A stretch of 64,000 nucleotides of DNA from Hericium rajendrae (taxonomy: Eukaryota > Basidiomycota > Agaricomycetes > Russulales > Hericiaceae): positions 1,984,001 through 2,048,000 of the forward strand of contig CM065883.1 in assembly GCA_033439255.1 (NCBI GenBank), read 5' to 3'. The position numbers and the translations under genes are program-made. This document shows, piece by piece, positions 21,618-33,444 of this stretch. Within the stretch, counting starts at the first letter, position 1. The number at the start of each line of letters is the position of its first letter. The notes below the pieces were generated by a model that was not told the DNA's origin, searched no databases, and was given only the letters and a program-made list of their open reading frames with translations.

Positions 21618-23386
21618 TCAAGCAATAGATAGAAAATTACTAACCGGGCTCAACATATTCTGCAACATAACTTCCGGGACGACATCCTCCAACGCTAGGA
21701 GCCATTCGCCATCGACAGCATCAGGTGAACACCGATCAAAGATGAGCACCTGCAGCGGTGCGCTGCGATCCCTGCGCGAACGCAAAGCCTCGATCAGCGA
21801 CCTTTTGACCTCCTGAGCAAGCGAGGTTGTGATGGCTTTGATCGTCAAAATCAGGAGATTTGGAAAGGGCGTAATATCATAACCCAAGAATGCACAGAAC
21901 TGTGCAAGTCCTCGGCCGTTAGTCGAAAGCGACTCTGTAGTCGATGCATGGGGTAGGGGGACATTAGCGAGCCAGTTGGGCCACGAAAATGTATCAAGCA
22001 GCCTCCTACTGCCTATCTCCATGGATCGTACCGCCCCAGAATTTATGCAGGAGAAAAATGCCTGCATGGCACCTGATGCAGACATGGGTGGGAATTCAAA
22101 CACCACCGTTTGCTGACTTTCGTCATTACGTTTGACTGTTCCTGTGATATGAAGTTCACCAGGACCTGAGATACTGATATCGCAGAAGGGAATGAGTGTC
22201 TCCGGTGTCTCGATTGTCTCTCCGTTGTGTGCAAAAGCCGAGTGTATGTCCTCAGCCTGATAATGTTTCCATGGGAGGGGAGTTCAAGGACATTCAGTAG
22301 GGGCAATATGCTCGAGATGCCATCATTTAGATACAGATTTGCCAGGTAAGGAAGTCTGACCCTATCCACCTGGGACTGAATGTCAACGGCCTCGTGCGAT
22401 ATTCTCAGGAGGGAATGGTGTAAGTTGAGGGTTTCCAGATTCGGCATGTTTTTGAGTACACGCAAGAATGACATGTAGTCAAGCATTAGGTCCGTGCGGT
22501 AGTCTTGAAAGCCGATGCATAAAGTGCGGAGATCCTTGAAATCGGCTGAAATCCATGACAATGGGAAGGACATGTCCAGCAGCGAGAGTGACTGCAATTT
22601 TGATACGTTGCCACCTAAGAAATCCAGAGGGACTGTGACTTTCTCCTGGTCCATTCGCGCCCGAATAACATATTTATCGTGATATAATCTCAATGTATGC
22701 AATTCGGGGGCAGGATCAACCAAGGATTCCAGAATGGACTGCAGTGGATGTCCCCCGGCGGAGAGCTTGAGCGTATGTATATGCGTAAGATGGTGACTGA
22801 TCATCCTTGCGTTATGGGTAGCAACGGCCGCAGTGGAGAATGGGCCTAAGCCATATGCATCGAAGGACAAAGAGCACTGCTGTGCTCGCATAAGGATGCG
22901 TTCGGCCCATCGCAGACCAAGTTTGAAAGTGACTTCAGTCCACAATGCAGGACATCGAATGGCTACGTTGCGCCAGCGTCGACAGACGTGCGTGACAAGA
23001 ATCCAGCCAAGTTTCAACGCGCGAGGGCGGTGTCTGACGAAGTTGGCTATGGCTTCCCAGTGCGAGTTCGGTGTGTCACGAATGATGATGAAGATGTAGA
23101 TCAGGAGTTCATGAGGGAGGCGGGAAACTGGTGCTAACTCATTCGCCCGGGCTTTCCTTGTCTGCACTGGCTGGCCCACGAGTTCAAGCAACAGGCGTTC
23201 ATGTTGGAGTTTTCGGTTCATAGAATCTGGAGGGCATGATGCGATGTTTGCTTCGATCTGCATCAACGTCGCCTTGTGGCGTCGCTCTTGAGCGGACTCA
23301 TTCCAGCCAAAACTAACATGCAAGTAGAGGTGGTCATCAGAAAAAAGATCTAGATTGACGATATTTGCTTACTATTTGAAGTCCAT
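21618..23386 (-). CDS. F-box domain protein
   Basis: Proposed exons are 23386-23373, 23312-22292 and 22256-21618, 557 residues. The tiny first exon supplies MDFKY. A coiled N terminus (RHKATLMQIEANIAS) precedes the F-box (VSRLPHELLIYIFIIIRDTP, then LKLGWILVTHVCRRWRNVAI and PALWTEVTF), the arrangement common in Agaricomycete F-box-like proteins. LRR-type leucine-rich sequence follows. Such proteins pick substrates for SCF ubiquitin ligases. The junction at 22291-22257 is doubtful: a 35-bp intron with a weak GTCCTT donor restores the frame, but a frameshift mutation would look the same. Confidence 0.75.
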
Positions 23387-24086
23387 CGTCCAGTCCTCTC
23401 CAGTCCTCGCAGTTGGTCAGCGTAGCTGCGTATCGAACGGCAAAGAGGACTAGGATCATGTGGGATATCAGTTTCATCCGGAAACGCCACCATCCCTTCC
23501 GTACTCACTAGACTACGATCCAAGGGCGAGAGAGTCAAAGAGACGATGAGAGCAAGGAAAGCACCAAAACGCCTTGGAGTGACTAGTAGTTTGGAAACCA
23601 GCTGCGATAAGGAGGTATCTGTGCTCGCTCGGTATGAGGAGCAGGAGATCGCGGACACTGGGGCCTGTGTATCAGCGCATTGGGTAGGATCTGCTTTCCG
23701 CATGTGCCACATCGTGGACGCCTGCTTGCCCGATTGTACTGGGGCAACAAGTCTACATCTACGCATCGCCGTTCATGCGTGTCTACAACATCACGTTAGA
23801 TCTTGTCTATAATTGTGTTCATTCTGAATCTGTTCTGAACGTCGTGGGATTGGCTCCAAAACAGCATAGATACAAACCAGGCAGAATTACTTCACATATA
23901 TTGCATTATCGTCGCTCAACGCCACGAGAAAACGCGGGATAGCTACATAAGCCTCCATGAGCCCACCATTGCAGGCAATGTTTTTTGAGCTTAAATTCGC
24001 ATCTTCCGGCTGCTTACTTATTGGCTGTGGCAGTTGAGAACTTTTGTCAATAGCGGACGCGCTTGAATTGCCCGTTCAGATCACTA
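23387..24086. other. Intergenic, nothing recognised
   Basis: This is the upstream region of the F-box gene and the downstream region of the family A gene A1. No supported coding or RNA feature was seen. Confidence 0.4.
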
Positions 24087-24624
24087 CTAACAAGATTCGA
24101 ATTTCTCCCCATCGACCCACCATCGCGGCCGGCAGCCCATGATCTTCGTCAACCGGTCAACTTGCGCCTGCGTAGGTCGATTGCGGTAAGTCACACCGCC
24201 CGCAGAGCATATCGACAGAATGCAAATATTGCCAAGTTGCGTGAGCGCCGGATTCGGCGGGATGGTTTCATCTCGGCGTGCGATGCGGAGTTCGAGCGAC
24301 TTGATCTTCGACTTTTTCCGGAGCATGTTTCTGGCATGGAAGATAAGTTGTAGAGAGTCGGCCTCCTCGCGGTCCGGAGAAATGAGACGGTTCCGGGCGT
24401 AGTCCATCAACCAATCATGGGTGACGTTGTAACCGTACCAGCAGAAGCGACCGACCCTTTTGAACTTGTAGTTGGAGGGAAGAGGGATGGAGATCTGTGG
24501 AGATGTCTCTGTTCTGTTCATGGCCTGGGTACAGCTCATCACGCGAGATTGGCGTCACGATGGATGAATGAAAACTTACTGCAGTGAGCTGAGAAGACGC
24601 ACTCTCCGAGGCTTCACTGCTCAT
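24087..24624 (-). CDS. Small unknown protein, family A, copy A1
   Basis: Exons 24624-24580 (45 bp) and 24524-24087 (438 bp) encode 160 residues. The family is not one I recognise. Two other intact copies (34583-35165, 51344-51880) share the exact architecture: a 15-codon first exon, a phase-0 intron and then a core. Shared motifs in A1 are WYGYNVTHDWLMDYAR, SLELRIARRDETIPPNPAL, NICILSICSAGG and the C-terminal RPTQAQVDRLTKIMGCRPRW followed by a second Trp and an acidic residue. No signal peptide or membrane segment is visible, so a soluble intracellular protein is expected. Preservation of frame, introns and motifs across copies argues that it is a functional gene. Confidence 0.7.
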
Positions 24625-25119
24625 CCTGCATGTTTGTGACCCAGTAGAAATGGTAGCAGGGATGAAGACAGGAATGAAAACAGTGTCGTGTCCGAGCCTG
24701 ATCAAGTTGAAGTTTGCTGGGCAGCTTCTTCCGGGTGTGACTACAGCTAAGGCTGCAGCACGGTCTGACGAGAGACAATGCAAGATGCTAGATACACTGT
24801 ATGGTGCCTGTAGAATAGGCCAAAGACAGCTTTTTCAATTGTCCAAACTGCTGTTGACCGGAAGGCGACAACGGGGTAACGCGGTTTGATGACGTACAAT
24901 CGGAGTATTTAATCGTGCCGTTACACTGCCGTTACCTTGGAACGATTACCGGGCCGGAGAGCAGAATCATGACTTCAGAAGCCAATCAGAACCAACATAT
25001 CATTCCAGTAGTATTGCTACATCGGCTTTGTCCTTGTTGAAGGACATCCATAATGGTGCTACAGTACAAGTACACGGCATAGTTGAATATATGTTCGAAC
25101 CTCATTTTGTCTGACCTGT
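24625..25119. other. Intergenic between A1 and the O-methyltransferase
   Basis: It holds the A1 promoter and the 3' flank of the methyltransferase. No other feature was seen. Confidence 0.4.
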
Positions 25120-27013
25120 TCACGCAGGGACCTTCAGCTCCACCAAGCCCGTGTCGACGAAGTCCCACAACCGCACAAGCTCCAAGCCGGCTTGTTTCCT
25201 TCACGCAAGGACATCAGCGTTGGAAGTAGACTAAAATGTTGAGAGCTACGCACCCAAGCTCGGTGAGCTCCTCGGCGGTTCGCTCTTTAGCGTTCAGAAC
25301 GGCGAGCATGTTCACATCCTGCTGGTACTTCCGCGCACTGCCGTCGCCGTAGTTGGGCAGAAGCGGCTTTGGTGCCTGTTAAGTCTCGATCAGCACTGGC
25401 TACAACTCGTGCCTTTGCTGGACCTCGTACCAAGCTTGCACTGGGCACGTCTTTCGTGGCGACACTCGGCTGCAGGATGAACTCATCTGCAATATACGCC
25501 GTCAGCACGCATTTCAGGGGAATGAAAATAACGAAAAGAATACTGACGGATGATCAGCCGGCTACTGGGCGACATGGCCTTGCGGATGTTCTCCAGAATC
25601 TTCACGCAATCGGCGTCCGGCCAATCGTGCAGGCATTGACGGATCTGATCGTATCGCTAAGCGCGTCCCTCTGCACGTGAGGATGCAAACGTACGTAATA
25701 GATGTCCTGCCCCTCGACGGGCGTGTTTTGGAAGAAGTCGATAGGCACGAAGTTGATGCGCTGCTCCTCGACTGCCTTCGGGTATTCTCTTGCCCAGTAC
25801 TGCAGATCTGTTTAGATGACTGCGGAGACGGGAAACGGCACGGATAGACCCACCCCGCGAGCCTGCTGCAACACATTCGGCAGATCCTGCAGCGTGAGAC
25901 GGAGGTGTGTATGGCTTTGTGCAATCTTGGCCGTCACGGCGCCGACGCCGCCGCCCACGTCGCAGACCTTGCTGCCCTCGGGCAACAGATGCCATGGGTA
26001 ATCTGGTGGAAAGTAGTGAATCGTCAATACACAACTGGTGAATGTACGGGAGGCATACGTTTGACGACGGTATCGGCTTCGGTGACACTTGCCATTGCTA
26101 CCATGCCCCTGCCGAAGCGCTACGAACATACAAATTTTAGAAAACCGAGATTGCCTCGCCGAAATCAGTACTCACAGCGCTGTGTTCAGGCTGGACTCAT
26201 AGGGTCAGCACTCGGCTACCATCCAGATAATGCAGATGAAGCACTCACATGGTGGCCATACCAATCGAACACCGTTGAGTCCGGCATCGTGTCCTTGACA
26301 CCGTACGCGAACGGCGTACGCTTGTTGTCGTACGACGGTCCGTACTCCGCGTCCGTGAGCGCATCATATAGCGGCACGACCGAATACCGATTCAGCTCGT
26401 CGGACTGCATGAGCACAAGCGAGGCCATCGGCTCCGTCGAGCGAATAAATAGCGACAGGCGATTGTTCGCGAAGGTGTCCGGGGCCACTATCGGGTGCAG
26501 GCGTGAGCGACAGGAGATGCGGGACATAGGAGGACACGCACCTTCACGGAAGATGTGGCGCGAGGCCAGGCAGCGCAGCACACGCGCGAGCTTCCCGCCG
26601 TGGATGCCGACCTTGGCGCCGATCGCGTCGACGTGCAGCCCCGCGGGGTGCTGCTCGAGGAGGTCTGCGACCTTCGCTTCGATCGCGACGCGCAGACTCG
26701 CTTGCTCGAGCGCGGCCATCGTGCGCTGTTCGTGTGTCAGATGCGGGGAGGGTCGTGAGAAAAGGAGTGCACGCACGGTGAAGATAACGCTCGGGGGAGG
26801 GGCGAGCGTTGCGCAGAGCTGCGTGGTCGCGCCCTCGAGGAGGCGCATCGCCTTCTTGAGCTCGAGTGCGTCGGCAGGCTGCGCTGAGGGCTCGTTGAGG
26901 TTTGGGACGTCGCAGCCTGCATTCTCGTATGCGGCGATAGCATCCTCGGCCGCAGTGTTGATCAGCGCGAGCAGCGCGCGCAGGTCGGCCTTGTTGGCGG
27001 CAGAGTCGGGCAT
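25120..27013 (-). CDS. SAM-dependent O-methyltransferase (COMT type)
   Basis: Eleven exons: 27013-26777, 26725-26542, 26487-26249, 26190-26176, 26119-26059, 26002-25850, 25807-25695, 25656-25548, 25486-25431, 25375-25254 and 25198-25120, giving 455 residues. It transfers a methyl group from S-adenosylmethionine to a hydroxyl of an aromatic or polyketide-like substrate. The N-terminal winged-helix/dimerisation part (LHVDAIGAKVGIHGGKLARV) is followed by GRGMVAM, the SAM motif VCDVGGGVGAVTAKIAQ, LTLQDLPNVLQQARG and the catalytic His in CLHDWPDADC. The ATG at 27013 is chosen because TATAAAG lies at 27092-27086; an ATG at 27100 is upstream of this box. No biosynthetic cluster partners are adjacent. 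Confidence 0.9.
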
Positions 27014-27085
27014 GGTCGGGCGTACGTGTGGAGAGGTACGAGGTTCGACGAGCTGTGCGGGCTGGGGTGTGGGACCGGCCGCACC

Positions 27086-27092
27086 CTTTATA
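27086..27092 (-). promoter_or_regulatory. TATA box of the O-methyltransferase gene
   Basis: TATAAAG on the minus strand, 73 bp upstream of the assigned start codon. It decides against the longer in-frame reading from 27100. Confidence 0.6.
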
Positions 27093-27100
27093 CATTGCAT

Positions 27101-28232
27101 GGGAGGGCGTCTCTCTGCATCAAACGCCGTGAAGAATGCACCACGGTCTGTATGGGTAAACGTTCCCAGCGAGCTGGGAGTCTGCGTGCGGGGGCATGAC
27201 GACTATCTGATTTTGCGAGTACGCCTCTTCGCTGAAAGCTAGTTGATCTGCATTGTGTCGACGTGGCCAGGAGCCTTCCAATTTGATTGAGCAGGTGGGT
27301 GCCGATGGATCCAGCGATATAGGGACAATCGGTGTTGTAGATCGCTAGATGCCTGATTAGTTAGTGATGTTGCGCCGATGACGGCTATACCCATCAGTCT
27401 TCTATCAACTCAGAAAGCTAGGCGGGTCCAATTCGTGAGACGATAGGAAGATAAAATGAATACACGTGTGGAGAAGCACATAATCTCGGGGAACAAACGG
27501 GAAATGCTGTCTGCCACATAAGGCTTGCTCTAGGTCACGATGGACGTAGACCGTGCTATTCACGTAGCCTTCTGGCGTGAGCTACGGAAATATAGGCCTT
27601 GTTGCGAAATCGTTCATTCACGTCTGCGCTGCCTCAACTTTCGTGCATGTCATGGAGCAAAATAGCGCCGATTTTCGCCTCTGCGATTTAATACTTAATA
27701 TCAATGAACATTCGCTAGCGGCAAATGTGAAAGCAAGACAAAGAGCTTACTCCATCGATACGCTGAGGTGCCTAGCTGCAGATGGTTGGTGAAATGATTT
27801 CCAGTGGAAGGCGAACTGTGAATCCCCAGCTACAGTCCGTCAGGCAACACTTAACGCCCACGACGGTCCCTGCGTGGTGCGTAACACTGAGGAAAAGTTT
27901 ACTTGAATAGGATCGCTTCACGTAAGGGTGCCTTTGCCTGTGTTCGCAAGGCGTCTCGCTGATAGAGCACGACAGGCATACCGAGGAAAACGAAGAAAGA
28001 AAGAATGCCCGATAAGCGCCCATAGCTTCAACTTGTCACCCGTGACATGCTTTCTCGCGTGACCTTCTGATTAGATCATGTGACCGTGATAGGCGCATGT
28101 GATTTCTCCGCACCCCGGAAACGCTTGGCGCTCCCCCGCATCGACTTCATCCCGAGTCCGGGCTACACTTACTCCTGACCGTTTACTTAAAGTTATACCG
28201 GTTTTGCACCTCTGTCAGTACGATCATACGCC
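27101..28232. other. Divergent intergenic region
   Basis: It separates the O-methyltransferase (minus) from the acyl-CoA dehydrogenase (plus) and must contain both promoters. No coding region or RNA gene was supported. Confidence 0.45.
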
Positions 28233-29896
28233 ATGTTTCGCGCAGCCAGCCGAGTTGTCAAGCCGTTCTCTGTAGCTCGCTCGCGGGCGGTGGTGCCCAG
28301 GTGTGTGCATCCGGAATATATTCGTTCGTGGTTTGGAGGCTAATAGCGTCGTTTCGCAGGACATTTGCTACGTCGCGGGTATGCTCGTCGGGGCTGACGT
28401 CGTTGCACACGTTCTCGGAGGAGGAGCAGATGCTGCGCGAGTCAGGTGCGATGCGCCGCTGTCGCTTTCGTATGAGAATTATGCTCATGCCAGTGTGCAC
28501 GTTCGAACAGTTCAGCGGTTCGCGCAGGATTTTATTGGGCCTAAAGTCCGCGATATGGACGAGAATGAGAACATGGATCCCAGTGTGATCAAAGCGCTCT
28601 TTGACCAAGGGGTGAGTACGCCCAGCCATGCCTCTCGTCGTGGACAGGGACTAACGAGCACGTTGTGTAGCTTATGGGCATCGAGACGAGCGCGGATTAT
28701 GGCGGTGCCGAGTCGTCTTTCACGTCCGCCATCATTGCGATCGAGGAGCTCGCAAAGGTCGACCCTTCGGTGTCGGTCATGTGTGACGTGCACAATACGC
28801 TGGTGAACACCGTTCTTAGGAAGTATGCCACGAAGGAACAACAGGACAAGTGGCTACCTTTGCTGGCGCAGTCATCGGTCAGTCGGCCCCTGAATATGTT
28901 GCGGTTGTCCCTCTTATTTATCTCTTTGTCAAGCTTGGCTGTTTTTGCTTGTCCGAGTCTGGCTCGGGGTCGGATGCGTTTGCGCTCCAGACGAGAGCGA
29001 AGAAGGACGGCGACCACTGGGTCATCAATGGCTCGAAGATGTGGATCACGAACTCGTATGAAGCCGACGTCTTCCTCATCTTCGCAAACGTATGACTCTT
29101 TTCCTACGATGTCTATTTGCCTGTTCTGATATGTGCTTTCTGCAGATTGACCCTAGCAAGGGATACAAGGGCATTACCTGCTTCATTGCGACCAAAGACA
29201 TGGGTGTCCAGATCGCCAAAAAGGAGCAGAAGCTTGGTATTCGCGCAAGCTCCACTTGTTCCCTGAGTTTCGATGACCTGAAGGTCCCTGCTGAGAACGT
29301 CCTCGGCGGCGAGGGCAAGGGATACAAAATTGCCATCGAGATCCTCAACGAGGGTAAGACCACATTCGTCCCCTTTCCCTGAAGACAATCGCTAAGCGCG
29401 TATGCCTGGCTATAGGTCGCATCGGCATCGCCGCGCAGATGCTCGGTCTCGCACAGGGCGCCTTCGACAAGGCCGTGCCCTACACGTTCGAGCGCAAGCA
29501 GTTCGGCCAGCCCGTCGGCACGTTCCAGGGCATGCAGTTCCAGATCGCGCAGGCGGCGATCGAGCTCGAGACGGCGCGCCTGATCACGTACAACGCCGCG
29601 CGGCTCAAGGAGGAGGGCAAGGCGTTCACGAAGGAGGCCGCGATGGCGAAGTACTGGGCGAGCCAGGTCGCGATGAGCGTGTCGGGCAAGGCGATCGAGC
29701 TTGCGGGCGGCGTCGGGTTCACGCGCGAGACGGGCATCGAGAAGTACTGGCGGGACTCGAAGATCGTGAGTGCTTGCTGGCATTGCTGTTCGTGAGGAGG
29801 GTGCTGACTGTATTGTGACAGGGTGCGATCTACGAGGGGACGTCCAACATCCAGCTACAGACCATCGCGAAGCTACTTCAGAAGGAGTATGCATAG
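28233..29896 (+). CDS. Mitochondrial acyl-CoA dehydrogenase, short/branched-chain type
   Basis: Exons 28233-28300, 28360-28445, 28511-28611, 28671-28877, 28934-29089, 29146-29353, 29416-29765 and 29822-29896 encode 416 residues. It oxidises short or branched acyl-CoA to the enoyl-CoA, passing electrons to ETF through FAD, in isoleucine/valine or fatty-acid breakdown. The first 25 residues are arginine-rich (mitochondrial presequence). Family motifs: [76 protein letters not shown], and [16 protein letters not shown] carrying the catalytic Glu. The ACADSB-like assignment rests on overall motif similarity and is less sure than the family. Confidence 0.92.
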
Positions 29897-29988
29897 CGAC
29901 GTCATGCCATTAGAGCGCTTTAGAGTACTGTATGCAACCGCCAGCCCGGGCTCACAAGATGTAATGTTACAATGCAATGACGCTCTAT

Positions 29989-31336
29989 TTATATTGGAGT
30001 TCGAAGTTGATCCTGTGTGTGAATGAAAAGGAGGGCTGATTCGTAGACTGCCCAGCCGATGGCAGATGAGAAGATCTTGCGAGAGAGGCGCAATGATGCG
30101 CCGTCGAAGAAGCCGGCAACGCCTCGTTGCTGTGACAGTCCTGTGTTGAGCGACGAGAGCTGTGATTTTGTGGAAGCATAAATACCTTCCAGATGGTCTG
30201 TATTGTGCCTGCTAGGCCTTGGTATCTACCCCCGGTATAAATCTGCATTTTTGTCTTACAAGCCGTTAGATTAGAACGTCACACAGCCCTAAAGTTGGCG
30301 GACGCACCTTGATGACATCGAAGGGGTGAGTAGCAAGAGTCGCTATCGCACCAGCGGTAGCAGCCGACCCACTATGGATCATGGCAGACGAAGCCTGCGA
30401 TGATGGTGGCAGGGCGGAGGCTGCACTACGAATTCAGTAGCGCGCTAGAAATGGTGAGCACACACATACAGGCTTCGCGTTTGATGCCTTCGTAGCAGAC
30501 GATGAAGAGGCCTGCGTATGGCGCGTCGCGCATCGACGACGCGACGAAGCCGCGGAAGAGCTCTGAGGGCCCGGAGCGGACTATGGACGCGAAGGAGGAT
30601 GCGAGTGAGTCGTAGGCGTAAATGTTGCTCTGTGATAATTCGTCGGCTTAGCGCCTGGAGCGACACGAGATTCGCGATATGAAACATACCTCATAGCGTG
30701 CTTTGAGAACAGAGACTGGGTTTAGTACAAAGCCGACGGCGACTCGCGTCGCTGCGCCGGCGAGCAGGTTGCCTTGCGTCGTGAGCTTCGGCAGGACGGA
30801 GCCCTGGCTTGAGGCGTTCTGGCGAACGGCAGCGAAGTAAGGCGAGGTTGCGAGGGCGGTGCGCACTTGGTTCAGGCCGGTCATGTAGAGGGCTATGCCC
30901 GGGACGTTGCTGTCACCAGAAAGTTAGGAAAATGGGGGGAATGCGCGGAGGAGAGGAGGGGCGTACCGGATGAGAGATGCTGAGGTGCCGCGCCAGAGGC
31001 CAAGCACACCGTTGGATGTGACTATGTCCTTAATTATGGGGATGATGCGGCCGGGCCTTGGTTTGCGTTACCCATGGCTGAAGGAGTTCTGCAGAGTCTC
31101 TCGTACCTTGCTCCGTCACTTTGTTGCAGACGCGTTTTCAGCAGGTCGACTGGAGAGAAAGAAAGACATCGGTGAGGGTGACTCGAGAGATTCAAATGGT
31201 GCGTACATGGTTGGAGAAATAATGTGGACGCGAAGCCAGACAGCGCGCCTGTATCTCAGCACGCGACTGAGCTTCTGCAATCGCAAATTCAAGGATGGTA
31301 CGGACCTGATGCGAGGTGGTGTACAACATTGGTCAT
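29989..31336 (-). CDS. HEM25: Mitochondrial glycine carrier (SLC25A38/Hem25)
   Basis: Nine exons: 31336-31306, 31248-31207, 31149-31107, 31056-30967, 30909-30690, 30629-30470, 30420-30308, 30254-30186 and 30129-29989, summing to 909 bp and 302 residues. It imports glycine into mitochondria for the first step of haem synthesis. The three carrier repeats are visible by their signatures QPFDLLKTR, NPVSVLKARYE and HPFDVIKTK. Sequences specific to this branch include GLWRGTSASLIRNVPGIALY, ELFRGFVASSMRDAPYAGLF and SRKIFSSAIGWAVYE. The first three exons are only 31, 42 and 43 bp. It converges with the acyl-CoA dehydrogenase, with 92 bp between the stops. Confidence 0.9.
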
Positions 31337-31643
31337 ATATTGTGGCCGTCCTGCGGAGCGCTGGCTTTGACTGAAAAGGTAGCGGTCGAGATGAGACGGA
31401 GAGGGTCGTGAAGAAGGTATGGATGGATGGACGCGACTCTTGCTCTCAGGCTGAGGCGTTTCTCGATGACTGATTTGCTCTGACGTCAATTTCTGACCTG
31501 CCCGGTACCCGACCCGGTCTCTGGTCCAATGTTACTGGAAACTCCGCCAGACTCCTGCAGTTGGTGTCGAAGTCCATTTGGCTTTTCCAAAGCTTCAATT
31601 TCTCCCACATTTTCCTAGCTACGATAATAAAGCGAAGTGAAAC

Positions 31644-32114
31644 GTGCTGGCGTGTGAACACTTCGCTACGCTCCCAGCTTCGTCCGTTGATTTAGAGTCA
31701 GTGCCGGCTGACTTTAAACGAAGCCGCCATTACTGGTGGACCGTGGTATGGGTACAACGTCGGGATACATATGACTGTTTGGCCGAGTATGCTAGGCCAG
31801 GGGCTAATAGGGAGCGCAACGACTTCAGCCTGGTCGCGTACGCCGGAGATCGTTGCTTAGTCGGTGCACACTGCACAGGCATTAAAACACTTACATTGGG
31901 TGTGGCGCTCCCAGATAAAAGTGTGAATGCAGACGCAGGATGCTGGTTTTCAGTTATACTCGATGGCTTCGTCTTCGTCGTAGCCATCTGCGGTGCTAGC
32001 TTATCAAAGTTGGCACATACTTACAGGCGCAGGTCCACAAGATGCCGGGGATTCTCGATTGTGAACTGCAATAGTGGGTTGATACCGAGTGCCATGATTA
32101 TTATGCTAAGTTGA
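31644..32114 (+). pseudogene. Family A relic (psi-A2)
   Basis: Pieces of the family A core are recognisable but broken. The TACTGGTGG-TATGGGTACAACGTCGGG block at about 31732-31768 is interrupted by seven extra bases (ACCGTGG), which change the frame. Further on, a DKSVNADAG-like match to the RDESVPRDAA motif and a VFVVAICG match to VAILAIC follow in shifted frames. The C-terminal PTQAQVD/PRWW block is missing or unrecognisable. It lies just beyond the 3' end of family B gene B1. Confidence 0.6.
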
Positions 32115-32307
32115 GGTTCAATGTTCTCATTATGATGCAAGCCGAAGGCGCCAATTCTGCTCAGTTCTCGCACTGTGGTCACCGATCAATTTACAATTAA
32201 CAAACACGACTAATCAATAACACAGAGAATCGTCTACCGCGCTCTACTTTCAACATTACTTCGGAGACCATTGCAATTGCGACTGAGCCTCTGCAGCAAA
32301 ACTCATC

Positions 32308-33444
32308 CTAATTGATAGTATTGTCCTGTTGTGTAGAAGAATAGTCAGTGATTTGATATCGCAATGACACGGAGAGCCATTAACAAGTAACGGAACTGAC
32401 CATCGGGTTCCAAATAGCCGTATTGTGTTTGACGATCCGGTTCACGATCATCTTGAGAGCATTTGGGGTGCGAGGGTCGAGTACATCCATGTCTGTCACA
32501 CGAGGACCGAAGATGGCAGTCAAGAACGGAGCAGGAAACCCGCCTTTCTTACTGTCGGAACTTGAGCTCGAACTTGATTCATATGTGGAATCTGCGGCCT
32601 CGGACCCGGATCCAAGTGGTGCCTGGTCAGGCATAAACCATTCAGTATAGGTCCAGCGCCTCCCTATGCACAATAGCACGCCGAGGTCCTTGATCCCTTT
32701 GTCCTCTGCATAGGCGTGGCGCGCTTGATCGAAAATCTGTCTCGAAGCTGAAGCAATCGCAGGCCACATACGACCCGACTGTGGTTTGATCTCGTTGATC
32801 ATGACGATCCGGCTCCTAAGGATCTCCAGCGGAGACACTCGCATACCCCTCTCAACCTTCACGCGATGGGCGATCTGAACGAAATCAGGGATGCGCGTAG
32901 AAAACTGGTCCTGAGGAGTGTTATCAGAGGCGGTGGTGCCGGCCGTAGGCGAGTTGACGGCCCCACCAAAGGTCTGGATGGTGGGCGATGGGGTATGAGG
33001 TAAGGGAGGTCCGTACGGCTCTTGCCAATCGCCCTGAGCAAGCTTATCGGGGCTAGCAGGATTGCGTTTGTCTATGAAGCTGAAGGAAGGGCTGGGAGCT
33101 GCCTCGCGAGTAAAGAGATGGGCGTTGCGTAGGTCAACGGTGTGATCGGCTACAATGGGATATTGCGGGTATGAAATGGAAAAACAGTGGGCGGTGTTGG
33201 CATTTGCCCACATCATCTGCAGACGATGATTCCAAGGCCCATACCAGGGACCCTCCCGGGTCTCCCAATCGGGGATCGCTGCCACTGCAGCAGCTAGCAC
33301 GAATTGGTCTTCATCGTCTCTAGAACCTTGTGGCCAGAAGGTCCGGAGGCAATCTGAGAATAAGGCATATGTAAGTATGTACAGGAGAGCAAAGAAGACG
33401 ATTGATGACACCTTATTGTCGATGGGAGGTACGCGGGGTGCCAT
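32308..33444 (-). CDS. Unknown protein, family B, copy B1
   Basis: Exons 33444-32401 and 32325-32308 encode 353 residues. The family was not recognised. It shares with B2 (49064-50124) the motifs DEDQFVLAAAVAAIPDWETR then EGPWYGPWNHRLQMMWANAN, SYPQYPIV, DFVQIAHRVKVERGMRVSP, QARHAYAEDKGIKDLGVLLC, WTYTEWFMPDQ and DVLDPRTPNALKMIVNRIV. Both copies end with a very short last exon after IWNP/IWHP. TATAAA at 33543-33538 supports the ATG at 33444, which adds a hydrophobic N-terminal segment (VSSIVFFALLYILTYALFS) that B2 lacks. The middle is serine/proline-rich. It is divergently paired with A3. Confidence 0.65.

Noticed and set aside
17979-27013. Secondary-metabolite cluster around the O-methyltransferase
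   Set aside because: Neighbours are a family A gene, an F-box protein, a chaperone and mitochondrial genes. There is no core synthase, P450 or cluster regulator, so a stand-alone methyltransferase is the simpler reading.
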